From DATGYC01 sp035298385 (GTDB lineage: Bacteria > Bacillota > Sulfobacillia > Symbiobacteriales > Symbiobacteriaceae), in assembly GCA_035298385.1 (NCBI GenBank), contig DATGYC010000186.1, forward strand, positions 1 to 6,424: DNA of 6,424 nt. Reading direction: 5' to 3'. Shown piece by piece: positions 1 through 6,424 of this stretch. Each line of letters begins with the position of its first letter. Positions within the stretch are counted from its first letter, which is position 1. The notes under the pieces were generated by a model. The model worked only from the letters and a program-made list of their open reading frames with translations, made no database searches and was not told the DNA's origin. The position numbers and the translations under genes are program-made.

Positions 1-3000
1 GTACCCGCCGCTGCGAACTCGGGGCTGTACGGAACGACGAGGAAGGTCTCACCAAGTTGGACCGACTGGACCTTGGTCCCGGCGCTCAGCTTGACCACGT
101 AGGGGCCACGTTGCTCCGCCGGAATCGATCCGGCGTACTGACCAGGGCCGGTGGCGGGCAGGGTGAGGACCTGGGTTGAACCATCCGGACGGATGACGCC
201 CGCGGTCAGGTTGGGCGGCCATGCGGCTGCGGCGCCCGTTGAGCCAGCACCGCCAGCGGCGCCGGTGCTGTTCGCAGAGCCCGTACCGGACCCAAAGCCC
301 AGCGACGCTAAACCAGGTAGCCCTTCCGCCGGCAACTGCACCGTCAACTGCGCTCTGCCCCCCGCTACGGAGGCCCTGGTACGCAGGGCGCCGCCATCGG
401 CGGGCGGCAGCGACCAGCCCACCAGATTGCTCACCAGCACCTGGAATGCCGCCGATCCGACCAGATCGCGCGACCAGCGCCCATCCAGATCGGAGGTCCA
501 GGTGGCTACCCGCCCCAACCCCGCCTGACCGATCGCCAGCACAGGATCACCCTGTGCCGACTGCAGGACGACCTGTGCCGTCGGCTTTGGCGTCGTGGCG
601 ACGTAGCCATCGAGTGGCGGCAGTCCGCCGACGCCCTGCAGGACCGAACTCCGGCTGACAATCGCCGGCTGGAACCGCTCCTCCACCGCCGCCGGGCGGC
701 TGATCTGCTGCGCCTCCTTCAGGAAGATCTGCGGCGCGACGTTGACGTCCTGAGCGAGGTAGTAGCGCCCACGGCCCACGCTGGCGATCAACTGCATCAG
801 CCTCTCCTCGCCGGGATGGAGCCAGTTGACGTGGACCGTCGAGATCGTGATCCCCTTGGCAGCGATCGCAGCCACCCGGGTGGCGTACTGGCTAAAGCTG
901 ATGCCCTGGGCGTCCCCGTCACCAGCGAGGACGATATGCTTCAGCTTCGCATCGACCTTCTCAAGCTCTGCGGCTGCCGCCTCCAGGTGCCCCATATAGT
1001 CGGGCGGGTCACCGGGCGCCATCCCGTCGATCTGTGCCTTGATCGCCGCCTTGTCGGCCACAAGCGTCGGTTTGACCACCCAACCCCCCACGAGGGTCGC
1101 GTCGCCGACCAGGATCGTGTCGCGCGGGGTCAAGAGGTCGACGAGTGCCTTACCGGCCTCCTTCGAGGTATTGATCTTCTCCTGCGACTCGAAGTTCTCG
1201 ATCAGCAAGGCGACGGCTACCGGCGGGAGCTCCTTGCGCTGGGGCGCCTCCATCGTAACCGGAAGAATCGTCTCCAGCGGCGTCCCGCTCCACCCGCCCA
1301 GGGCGTAGGACTGCTCACCACCGACGGTCACGAGGCCGTGGCCGGACTGGCGCACGTAGGTGGCGAGGGCGTCCATCGCCGCTAGGCCCATCGACTGGGC
1401 CTGCACATCGACCAGGACGACGGAGGCGTACCGCACGAGTTGGGTTGCATGGGTCGGCAGGCCGCTCGGGCCGCGCCGCTCCACCTGCATGCCGCTGGCG
1501 GTCAGCGCCCGGGCGAGGTTCTCACCAGCGCCGGGGCGCCCTTCGACGATCAGGATGCTGGGGGCGCCCCCCACCTGCACCATCAGGGCGGCCTCGTTGT
1601 TCTGGTTCAGCCCATCGGGCTCAGCGTCGAGCGTCGCCCAGATGCGGTGCAGCCCCGGCGGCAGTTCGCCCAGATCCAGCGGCAGCGACTGGTCGCCCGC
1701 TTGAAGCTGGAGCGACCGGGTCTGGATCAGGTCGGACTCGCGATAGAGCCGCAGGGTCGCGGTGGTCTGGACAGTAGCCGCCAGGTGGGCGGTCAGTTGC
1801 AGCTTCTCGCCCTGTCGGAGGGCCGTCGGCCCCGCCAGCGAGCGGATCAGCGCCTCCGGCCCCGTCTCCAGCGGCAGATCGACCACATCGACCCGGATCC
1901 CCTTCGCCCGTAACCGCTCGGCCTCCAGGGCGGCGTTGCCCAGGTTCTCCTGCCCATCGGAGAGCAGGACGATCCGGGGGCGGTAGCCAGCCGGAAGCAA
2001 AGCCGCCCCGAGGCGCAGACCCCGGGCCAGATCGGACCAGTCGGGCCGCAGGACGGTCGTAAAGCCCGTGAACTGCGGTGCGGTCGAGATGGGCGCCTCC
2101 AGTGCGGCATCCTCGCCGATCACCAGGACGCCGGCCAGGTCGTCCGGTCCCTTGGACTCGATGGCGGACCGGATAAAGCGCTCCATCGCCGGACGAGCCG
2201 AGCGGGTAGAGGCTGAGAGGTCAGCCACGAAGAGGACCGCCTGGTGGCGCGCCGGATAGGGCAGCGCCGGGGCGAGGATCGCCAGCAGGAGCAGGGTGAT
2301 GAAGGCCAACCGGAAGAGGCCCGGGCGCCGCCGTGAGACCAGTCCCGGTGTGGGACGACGATCGCCACGGCTGCGGCGGTTGGCTGGATGGAGTCGCTGT
2401 GCGAGGGCGCCAGCCCCCTGGGCCAGACGCCGCAACCCCTGGCGGAGATCAGCCTGGCCACCGTGCCAACGGGGCCGTGGGAAGCCCCGCCAAGCCCACC
2501 ACTCGAAGAGGGCGACACCGAGCGCCAGCCAACCCAGCCACCGCCAGAGCGGTAGCGGCGCCTCTGTCGGGACCGATCCCGCCTCCGGCAGGACCGGGAC
2601 CTTTAGCGCCGCCGCCGGGGCCATCTCCGAGACCAACCCGGCGAAGAGGTTGACCGCCACCGGGGTGAGCCGCTCGCCGTCCGGCGTCTCCTGGCGCACC
2701 GTCCAGAGCCCCGGGCGCCCCGCCACCAGCGTCGGCGGCGGCGAGTCCGGACCAAGCTCGAACCGCTGGCGCTCCCCGTTCGGACCGAGCCATTCCAGCG
2801 CCGTCGCCGAGGGCCACGGGCGCACCCGGACCGCCTCACCCGGCTGGAGCCCTCCCGGTGGGACCGGGGCGCCCGGCAGCAGGGTATCGACCAGTCGGTT
2901 CATCAGGATCGGGAAGGCGGTCCGCAGGGGCAGGTCTGAGGCCTGCAGGGAGAAGCTGAAGACCGCCTTCGACTCGCCCTCCAACCAAAGAAGCGGCAGT

Positions 3001-4277
3001 CCGTCAGGACCGGTCCAGAGGACGCGGGCGCCCGTCGGGAGCTCATGTCTCCGGGCCTGGGCGACGAGGACCTCACTGCTGTCCACGTTGGCGAGCAGCG
3101 GATCGTCCGTCCGCCCCGTGACCGGTCCGACCGGGCGGACCTCACCCGTCCCCGGCGGGTCGATCAGCAGGAAGTGGCCGCCCGCGGGGAGTGCGGTCGG
3201 CGTAAAGCGATCAAAGATGTAGAGGTCCTGCCCGCCCGCCTTGAAGTCGGCGGGCTTCACCTGCGTTAGCGTCACGCCGGGGATCAGCTTGAGCGCCCGC
3301 TCCAAGAACGGGTTCCCCTCGCTCACCAGGAGGACCCGTCCACCCGTGGCGCCCGTGACGGGCAACCAGGCCTGATTATCCAGGGCGAGGGCGTCGCCAC
3401 CGGGGATTCGGACGGAGAGCAGCTTGGCGGCGCCCGGAATCGGCCAACTGACCGCGCGGCTCTCGCCAGCGGGGACCGTGACGGTCTCGACCGCCGCCAG
3501 CTTCTGGTCGAGCCAAAGCTCGACGGCCCCGGACGCCTCCGTTGGGCCACCGTTCTGGATCAAGGCGAAGGCGGACCAGGCCCCGCCCACCTGGCGGGCC
3601 GTCAGGAGCGCGACCGCTAGGTTCGGGGCGGGACCGCCCACCGGTATGTAGGTCACCGGCACGGGACTGGGCGCCAACCCCTCCGCCCCGCGGAAGTGGC
3701 CGCTGCCGATCACGGCGATCTGCCCATCGGGGCGCCCGCCCAGCAGCGCCGTTGCGAGGGCGAGCCCCTCGCCCAGGTCGGCCTCGCCAGCGCTGGGGCG
3801 TGCCTCACGAAGCACCTTGCGGACTCGCCCGCGATCCGCCTCCGCAGCGATCAGAATCTCGGGGGAGCGGGTCAGCAGGATGACGGAGGCCCGCCCGCCC
3901 GCGGGTAGGTCGGCCACCAGCTCCTCCGCCTCCGCCACCGCCTTGGCGAAGCGGTTCGGCGCCAGGTCGGTCGCCTGCATCGTCCCCGAGCCATCAAGGA
4001 GGATCACCAGATTGGCCGCAGTCCGCGTCGGCGCCGGGATAAAGGGCCGCGCCAGGGCCAGTGCCAGGGCGAGTGCGACGAGCAGTTGCAGGAGCATGAG
4101 CAGGCTGGGCCTGAAGGGCTGGCGCCAAGCGTTCGCCGCCCGATCTAGGTGCAGCGCCGTCCAGAGCCAGGGCGCCGTCACCTGGCGCTCCGGGCGCCGA
4201 TACTTCAGGAAGTAGAGAGCAATGATCGCCGGTAGGGCGAGCAGCCCGAGCAGTCCAAGCGGTGCTAAGAGACCCAC
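1..4277 (-). CDS. Giant membrane-anchored multi-VWA protein (BatA-type N-terminus fused to VWA/GATase1-like protein); 3' end outside window
   Basis: Minus-strand frame translated codon by codon: 1425 codons with no stop, open at the left edge. Order of parts: BatA-type start MGLLAPLGLLGLLALPAIIA (TM1 about 2-22), cytoplasmic Arg-rich loop, TM2 (58-76), VWA1 (about 88-235, MIDAS-like DGSGT 95-99), beta-rich region, TM3 (577-596), Arg-rich linker (597-652), TM4 (653-672), VWA2 (about 680-840, DLSAS 686-690, LLSDG 772-776), GATase1-like module (about 905-1011, VGGEQSYALGGW), VWA3-like module (about 1020-1185), the WTSDLDGRWS motif (1260-1269), a Gly/Ser/Ala-rich stretch (1327-1352), and the start of a further segment (FLVVPYSPEF). 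Relatives usually appear as two adjacent genes, the first about 600 residues and the second 850-950; here they are joined in frame. The likely role is a membrane-bound scaffold or metal-dependent adhesion module working with the upstream MoxR/DUF58 pair; that is inference. The Walker-type or protease function of BatA relatives is not visible. GTG start chosen by SD and by the family N-terminus. Fusion versus sequencing error at the junction cannot be decided here, but frame and coding character are continuous across it. Confidence 0.93.
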   Translation of the reverse strand, partial: MGLLAPLGLLGLLALPAIIALYFLKYRRPERQVTAPWLWTALHLDRAANAWRQPFRPSLLMLLQLLVALALALALARPFIPAPTRTAANLVILLDGSGTMQATDLAPNRFAKAVAEAEELVADLPAGGRASVILLTRSPEILIAAEADRGRVRKVLREARPSAGEADLGEGLALATALLGGRPDGQIAVIGSGHFRGAEGLAPSPVPVTYIPVGGPAPNLAVALLTARQVGGAWSAFALIQNGGPTEASGAVELWLDQKLAAVETVTVPAGESRAVSWPIPGAAKLLSVRIPGGDALALDNQAWLPVTGATGGRVLLVSEGNPFLERALKLIPGVTLTQVKPADFKAGGQDLYIFDRFTPTALPAGGHFLLIDPPGTGEVRPVGPVTGRTDDPLLANVDSSEVLVAQARRHELPTGARVLWTGPDGLPLLWLEGESKAVFSFSLQASDLPLRTAFPILMNRLVDTLLPGAPVPPGGLQPGEAVRVRPWPSATALEWLGPNGERQRFELGPDSPPPTLVAGRPGLWTVRQETPDGERLTPVAVNLFAGLVSEMAPAAALKVPVLPEAGSVPTEAPLPLWRWLGWLALGVALFEWWAWRGFPRPRWHGGQADLRQGLRRLAQGAGALAQRLHPANRRSRGDRRPTPGLVSRRRPGLFRLAFITLLLLAILAPALPYPARHQAVLFVADLSASTRSARPAMERFIRSAIESKGPDDLAGVLVIGEDAALEAPISTAPQFTGFTTVLRPDWSDLARGLRLGAALLPAGYRPRIVLLSDGQENLGNAALEAERLRAKGIRVDVVDLPLETGPEALIRSLAGPTALRQGEKLQLTAHLAATVQTTATLRLYRESDLIQTRSLQLQAGDQSLPLDLGELPPGLHRIWATLDAEPDGLNQNNEAALMVQVGGAPSILIVEGRPGAGENLARALTASGMQVERRGPSGLPTHATQLVRYASVVLVDVQAQSMGLAAMDALATYVRQSGHGLVTVGGEQSYALGGWSGTPLETILPVTMEAPQRKELPPVAVALLIENFESQEKINTSKEAGKALVDLLTPRDTILVGDATLVGGWVVKPTLVADKAAIKAQIDGMAPGDPPDYMGHLEAAAAELEKVDAKLKHIVLAGDGDAQGISFSQYATRVAAIAAKGITISTVHVNWLHPGEERLMQLIASVGRGRYYLAQDVNVAPQIFLKEAQQISRPAAVEERFQPAIVSRSSVLQGVGGLPPLDGYVATTPKPTAQVVLQSAQGDPVLAIGQAGLGRVATWTSDLDGRWSRDLVGSAAFQVLVSNLVGWSLPPADGGALRTRASVAGGRAQLTVQLPAEGLPGLASLGFGSGTGSANSTGAAGGAGSTGAAAAWPPNLTAGVIRPDGSTQVLTLPATGPGQYAGSIPAEQRGPYVVKLSAGTKVQSVQLGETFLVVPYSPEFAAAG
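2322..2489 (-). other. Arg-rich linker joining the two halves of the large VWA protein
   Basis: This covers residues 597-652 between TM3 and TM4. It is rich in Arg, Gly, Ala and Gln (for example ANRRSRGDRRP) and has no domain I recognise. It contains no Met and no GTG. The only in-frame TTG codons nearby (2435-2433, and 2309-2307 just past it inside TM4) lack a properly spaced ribosome site, so separate initiation of the second half is unlikely. The positive charge fits a cytoplasmic loop. Confidence 0.7.
4041..4277 (-). other. BatA-type N-terminal double-transmembrane region
   Basis: This sub-region of the large protein covers residues 1-79. It has two hydrophobic segments, 2-22 and 58-76 (the latter an Ala/Leu alternation ending ARPF), separated by an Arg-rich loop with YRRPERQVTAPWLW. 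This matches the 'aerotolerance regulator N-terminal' type start of BatA-like proteins: hydrophobic helix, basic loop with a conserved P-W region, second helix, then a VWA domain. Basic charge in the loop suggests that it is cytoplasmic and that VWA1 lies outside. Confidence 0.8.
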
Positions 4278-4285
4278 GGGGGCGC

Positions 4286-4291
4286 CCTCCT
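4286..4291 (-). promoter_or_regulatory. Shine-Dalgarno site setting the GTG start of the large VWA protein
   Basis: The minus strand reads AAAGGAGG, an 8-nt spacer (GCGCCCCC) and then GTG at 4277-4275. The reading frame stays open upstream of this GTG into the DUF58 gene, so this ribosome site, together with the BatA-like N-terminus that begins exactly here, decides the start. Confidence 0.85.
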
Positions 4292-4294
4292 TTA

Positions 4295-4318
4295 CAACTA
4301 GACCATCAACTAGACCAA
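4295..4318. repeat. Tandem 12-bp duplication spanning the DUF58 stop codon
   Basis: On the plus strand caactagaccat (4295-4306) is followed directly by caactagaccaa (4307-4318), 11 of 12 bases identical. The right-hand copy contains the DUF58 stop codon (cta, 4310-4312, TAG on the minus strand), so the left-hand copy, which lies downstream in the direction of transcription, repeats the end of that gene in the gap before the next one. It looks like a small slippage duplication. It moves the downstream SD site 12 nt further from the DUF58 stop. Confidence 0.8.
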
Positions 4319-5206
4319 GAGGCGTCCCCGTAGCAGAAGCAGGGCGCTATCTGCGACCCCCAGTTCAGCCGGGACCAGCCAGTAGCCGACCCCATGCCGC
4401 CGGCAGAAGGAGGCGACGGCGTCCAGCTCCGCGCCCAGCCGCTCCTTGTACAAGCGAAGCGTCGCCGGACCAAGGCTGACCTCGATCTCGGCGCCATGCC
4501 CCTCGACGTCGGTCAGCCGCCAGTCTCCCTCGCCCTCCGGCTCACGCTCGGCGGGGCTCAGGACCTGGAGGAAGGTGACCTGGTGGCCAGCGGCGAGCAG
4601 GCGCTTCAAGAGCGGGATCGCCCCGCCCTCTAGTAGCCCATCGCTGACCAGGATGGCGAGGCCGCGCTCCCGGCGGGCGCCCAGCGCCTCCGCCAGGTGG
4701 CGCTCAAGCGGGCCCCGGCCGTCCGGCTGAAGCGCGCCTAGGAAGGCCGCCACCCGGTGAAGCCCGCCCTCCCCACCCGTCGGGGGCAGGGCCTGCAGGC
4801 GCTCCCCACCAAGGGCGCTGACGGCCAAGCGGTCCCCGCCAAAGAGGGCGGTGGCTCCAAGCGCGGCCACCAGGCCTCGCCCGGTCTGCCACTTAGGCGG
4901 ATCCCACGCCATCGAGGCGGTCCGGTCAAGCAATAGATGGACCGCCAGGTTCTCCTCCGCCCGAAAGACCCGGGTAAAGAGCGAATCCAGGCGGGCGTAG
5001 ACGTTCCAGTCCAGCCGGCGCAGGTCGTCGCCGGGGACGTAGTTGCGGTAGTCGAGCAGCTCCACCGAGGCGCCCGAGCGGGGCGAGCGGCGCCGGCCGG
5101 CGCCTGGCCCGGGCAGGGGCGCCCGGCTCTGCATCACAAGCGCACGCAGCCGCTCCAGCAGCTCTGGCGTCAGGCCTAACTCGTTCAGGGCCGCCGGTCC
5201 GCTCAT
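4310..5206 (-). CDS. DUF58 family protein with VWA-like fold
   Basis: This is a complete 298-residue DUF58 protein, partner of the MoxR ATPase. The DUF58 signature is clear: an Arg-rich stretch (38-43) is followed by LLDYRNYVPGDDLRRLDWNVYA (about 50-71), the family's characteristic 'Y.pGDd.R.idW' region. Directly after it comes the first strand of a VWA-like domain, with LLLDRTASM at 91-99. Asp94, Thr96 and Ser98 give a D-x-T-x-S variant of the metal-binding MIDAS motif. A second motif, ILVSDG (185-190, Asp189), follows. No membrane segment or signal peptide is seen, so the protein should be cytoplasmic or peripheral; many longer DUF58 proteins carry two N-terminal membrane helices that are absent here. 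The ATG overlaps the MoxR TGA in ATGA (5203-5206), a sign of coupled translation. The upstream GGAGGGAG run lies about 10-12 nt from the ATG and is only a moderate ribosome site. Biochemical function of the family is not established. The stop codon TAG lies inside a short tandem repeat. Confidence 0.95.
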   Translation of the reverse strand: MSGPAALNELGLTPELLERLRALVMQSRAPLPGPGAGRRRSPRSGASVELLDYRNYVPGDDLRRLDWNVYARLDSLFTRVFRAEENLAVHLLLDRTASMAWDPPKWQTGRGLVAALGATALFGGDRLAVSALGGERLQALPPTGGEGGLHRVAAFLGALQPDGRGPLERHLAEALGARRERGLAILVSDGLLEGGAIPLLKRLLAAGHQVTFLQVLSPAEREPEGEGDWRLTDVEGHGAEIEVSLGPATLRLYKERLGAELDAVASFCRRHGVGYWLVPAELGVADSALLLLRGRLLV

Positions 5207-6195
5207 CTGGCCGCGGCTCCCTCCAGGGCGACAGCGCCGGCCCAGATCGCCTCCACGATCTGATCCGGTGTCACCCCATCGGCACCCGCCTCAAAGTTAA
5301 GGCCCACGCGATGGCGCATCGCCGGCTTAGCAACCGCCTCGAGATCCTCCGCCGCCACGTTCAGGCGCCCCTCGAGGAGCGCCCGCACCTGCGCCGCTAG
5401 GACTAGTGATTGCAATGCACGAGGGGAGCAGCCAAAGCGCACATACTGGCGAACCGCCGAAGGCGCATCGGGCTGGTCTGGGTGCGAGCAGAGGATCAGC
5501 CGCACGGCCAACGCCTTCAGATGCGAAGCGATCGGCACCGAGCGCACGAGCGCCGTCGCGCCAACGACAGATGAGGCCCGCGTCACGTGCTCGATCTTGG
5601 GCGGCTCCGGCCGCAGGGTCAGATCCAGGATGCGCCCCAGCTCCGACGCCGTCGGGAACGGCACCTGGATCTTGAAGAAGAAGCGATCGAGCTGCGCCTC
5701 CGGCAGTGGGTAGGTGCCCTCCTGCTCGACCGGGTTCTGCGTCGCCAGGACGAAGAACGGCTTCGGCAGCGGACGAGTGGCGTCGCCCGCCGTCACCTGG
5801 CGCTCCTGCATCGCCTCGAGCAATGCGGCCTGGGTCTTCGGCGTCGCCCGGTTGATCTCATCCGCCAGGAGCAAGTTAGTGAAGAGCGGTCCGGGCATGA
5901 AGCGGAAGGCCCGCCCGTTCCCCTCCTCGACGAGCAGGTTGGTGCCGGTGATATCGGCCGGCATCAAGTCCGGCGTAAACTGGACGCGCGCATGGGCGAT
6001 CCCCAGCGCCTCCGAGAGGGAGCGCACCAACAGGGTCTTGCCAAGCCCGGGAACGCCCTCGAGCAGGACATGCCCGCCCGCCACCAGGGCGATGATCACC
6101 TGACGAACGACCTCAGTCTGGCCGATCACAGCGGCCTCGACGGCCCGTTCGAGCTCGGCAACGCCCTCGCGGAGTTCCTCAATCGTGACTTCCAT
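5203..6195 (-). CDS. MoxR-family AAA+ ATPase
   Basis: This is a complete 330-residue MoxR-family AAA+ ATPase, a typical length for the family. Visible motifs are Walker A GVPGLGKT (47-54, Lys53/Thr54), Walker B LLLADEIN (108-115, Asp112/Glu113), sensor 1 ATQNP (151-155, Asn154), the conserved EAQLDRF stretch (167-172) with candidate arginine-finger Arg171, and a sensor-2 region GCSPRAL (255-261, Arg259). The C-terminal helical lid follows, up to residue 330. There is no signal peptide or membrane segment, so it is cytoplasmic. MoxR ATPases are known to form ring oligomers that use ATP to remodel or activate partners, often VWA-domain proteins encoded next door. The neighbouring DUF58 and VWA membrane proteins are the obvious candidate partners here; that pairing is inference from gene order. 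The start is fixed by a strong SD, and the stop overlaps the DUF58 start by 4 nt (translational coupling likely). All catalytic residues appear intact. I give no gene symbol because the MoxR subfamily cannot be settled from the sequence alone. Confidence 0.97.
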   Translation of the reverse strand: MEVTIEELREGVAELERAVEAAVIGQTEVVRQVIIALVAGGHVLLEGVPGLGKTLLVRSLSEALGIAHARVQFTPDLMPADITGTNLLVEEGNGRAFRFMPGPLFTNLLLADEINRATPKTQAALLEAMQERQVTAGDATRPLPKPFFVLATQNPVEQEGTYPLPEAQLDRFFFKIQVPFPTASELGRILDLTLRPEPPKIEHVTRASSVVGATALVRSVPIASHLKALAVRLILCSHPDQPDAPSAVRQYVRFGCSPRALQSLVLAAQVRALLEGRLNVAAEDLEAVAKPAMRHRVGLNFEAGADGVTPDQIVEAIWAGAVALEGAAAR

Positions 6196-6204
6196 CTAAA
6201 TTCT

Positions 6205-6210
6205 CCTCCT
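6205..6210 (-). promoter_or_regulatory. Shine-Dalgarno site of the MoxR gene
   Basis: The minus strand reads AGGAGG, followed by a 9-nt spacer and the ATG at 6195-6193. The purine run extends as AAGGAGGAGAA. It is a strong match to the anti-SD core, sits in the 21-nt gap after the upstream stop, and supports the chosen start. Confidence 0.85.
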
Positions 6211-6216
6211 TGAGGG

Positions 6217-6424
6217 TTAGCGCGAACCGCCGGCTAGGTCTGTAAAGTAGGCCTCAACCAGGGCTGCCATCTCATCCGGGACGGGGTTCTGGGCGAGGTG
6301 TTGACGGGCCTGGGCGCCGTACTCCCCGAGGACTTGGTCGTAGGGGCGCAAGGCACCCGGCAACGACTGCCCAGCGGGCCCGACGCCCATATCACCCTGG
6401 GAGCCCGCCCCGATCTGGCCGGGG
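6217..6424 (-). CDS. C-terminal fragment of an unrecognised protein (5' end outside window)
   Basis: This is the last 68 codons plus a TAA stop (6217-6219) of a gene entering from the right edge. I read it by translating the minus strand backwards from the stop. The visible part has two regions. The first, about 25 residues, is rich in Gly, Ala, Pro and Gln and is probably a flexible linker. The second is a charged, probably helical tail that begins around LRPYDQVLGEY and ends EAYFTDLAGGSR. The tail has the general look of C-terminal segments seen on proteins encoded just upstream of MoxR genes in related clusters, but I cannot name a family and no catalytic motif is visible. There is no transmembrane segment in the visible part. 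The stop lies 21 nt before the MoxR start, so the gene is almost certainly in the same operon. Its function is unknown. Confidence refers to this being a real coding region. Confidence 0.72.
   Translation of the reverse strand, partial: PGQIGAGSQGDMGVGPAGQSLPGALRPYDQVLGEYGAQARQHLAQNPVPDEMAALVEAYFTDLAGGSR

Noticed and set aside
2433..2435. In-frame TTG as a possible start of an independent second VWA protein
   Set aside because: The nearest purine run (AGGGG) abuts the TTG with no spacer, and the segment upstream continues coding for the first half without a stop. The later TTG at 2309-2307 lies inside TM4 and has no ribosome site.
2120..2817. Overlapping minus-strand open frames (122 and 132 codons) that might be the start of a separate second VWA gene
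   Set aside because: They are in other frames from the VWA2 coding sequence. Their products have no membrane or VWA motifs, whereas the 4277 frame continues through this stretch with them.
2296..3222. Long plus-strand open frame (308 codons) opposite the large VWA gene
   Set aside because: The predicted protein is Arg/Ser/Pro-rich with no domain, and it lies wholly antisense to a continuous frame with clear VWA and membrane motifs. It is typical of high-GC shadow frames.
4278..4309. Promoter or terminator in the gap between DUF58 and the large VWA gene
   Set aside because: Only 32 nt are present. They are taken up by the tandem repeat and the SD site, and there is no stem followed by a T-run and no convincing -35/-10 pair. 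The GGGCGCCC palindrome in the spacer is too short to call.
5587..6213. Plus-strand open frame (208 codons) opposite MoxR
   Set aside because: The MoxR frame on the other strand has every AAA+ motif intact. The plus-strand product is low-complexity Arg/Leu/Gln-rich and has no ribosome site of note.

Overview
The window is one strand-biased gene cluster, read entirely on the minus strand (right to left), in DNA that looks roughly two-thirds GC. It contains no RNA gene, mobile element or CRISPR array, and no gene-free stretch longer than 32 bases. In transcription order it holds: (1) the last 68 codons of an unrecognised protein, entering from the right edge; (2) a complete MoxR-family AAA+ ATPase; (3) a complete DUF58 protein, whose ATG overlaps the MoxR stop codon in an ATGA; (4) a very large membrane-anchored von Willebrand factor A (VWA) protein that starts with GTG at 4277 behind a strong Shine-Dalgarno sequence and is still open at the left edge, 1425 codons later.

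The order MoxR ATPase - DUF58 - BatA-like VWA protein - second VWA protein is a well-known bacterial arrangement. The MoxR ATPase is thought to act as a chaperone or remodeller that works with VWA partners on membrane or envelope complexes. The sequence style (VWA protein with a glutamine-amidotransferase-like module and a second VWA-like module, high GC, Leu/Ala/Gly/Pro-rich) resembles proteins I associate with thermophilic Chloroflexota. That is an impression from family resemblance, not a proven assignment.

The most unusual point is that the two VWA membrane proteins normally encoded by separate adjacent genes appear here as a single open reading frame. I translated this frame codon by codon from 4277 to 3 and found no stop. 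The first half (BatA-type double transmembrane start, VWA1, C-terminal transmembrane segment) passes through a 56-residue Arg-rich linker into the second half (transmembrane segment, VWA2, GATase1-like module, VWA3-like module, beta-rich C-terminal part). Of the three VWA-like modules only the middle one keeps a near-complete metal-binding MIDAS motif. Charge distribution suggests that the linker is cytoplasmic and that the VWA modules lie outside the membrane.

The close spacing (21 nt, 4-nt overlap, 32 nt) indicates one operon. I see no promoter or terminator inside the window; both probably lie outside it. The short region just downstream of the DUF58 stop carries an 11/12-identical tandem 12-bp duplication that includes the stop codon itself.
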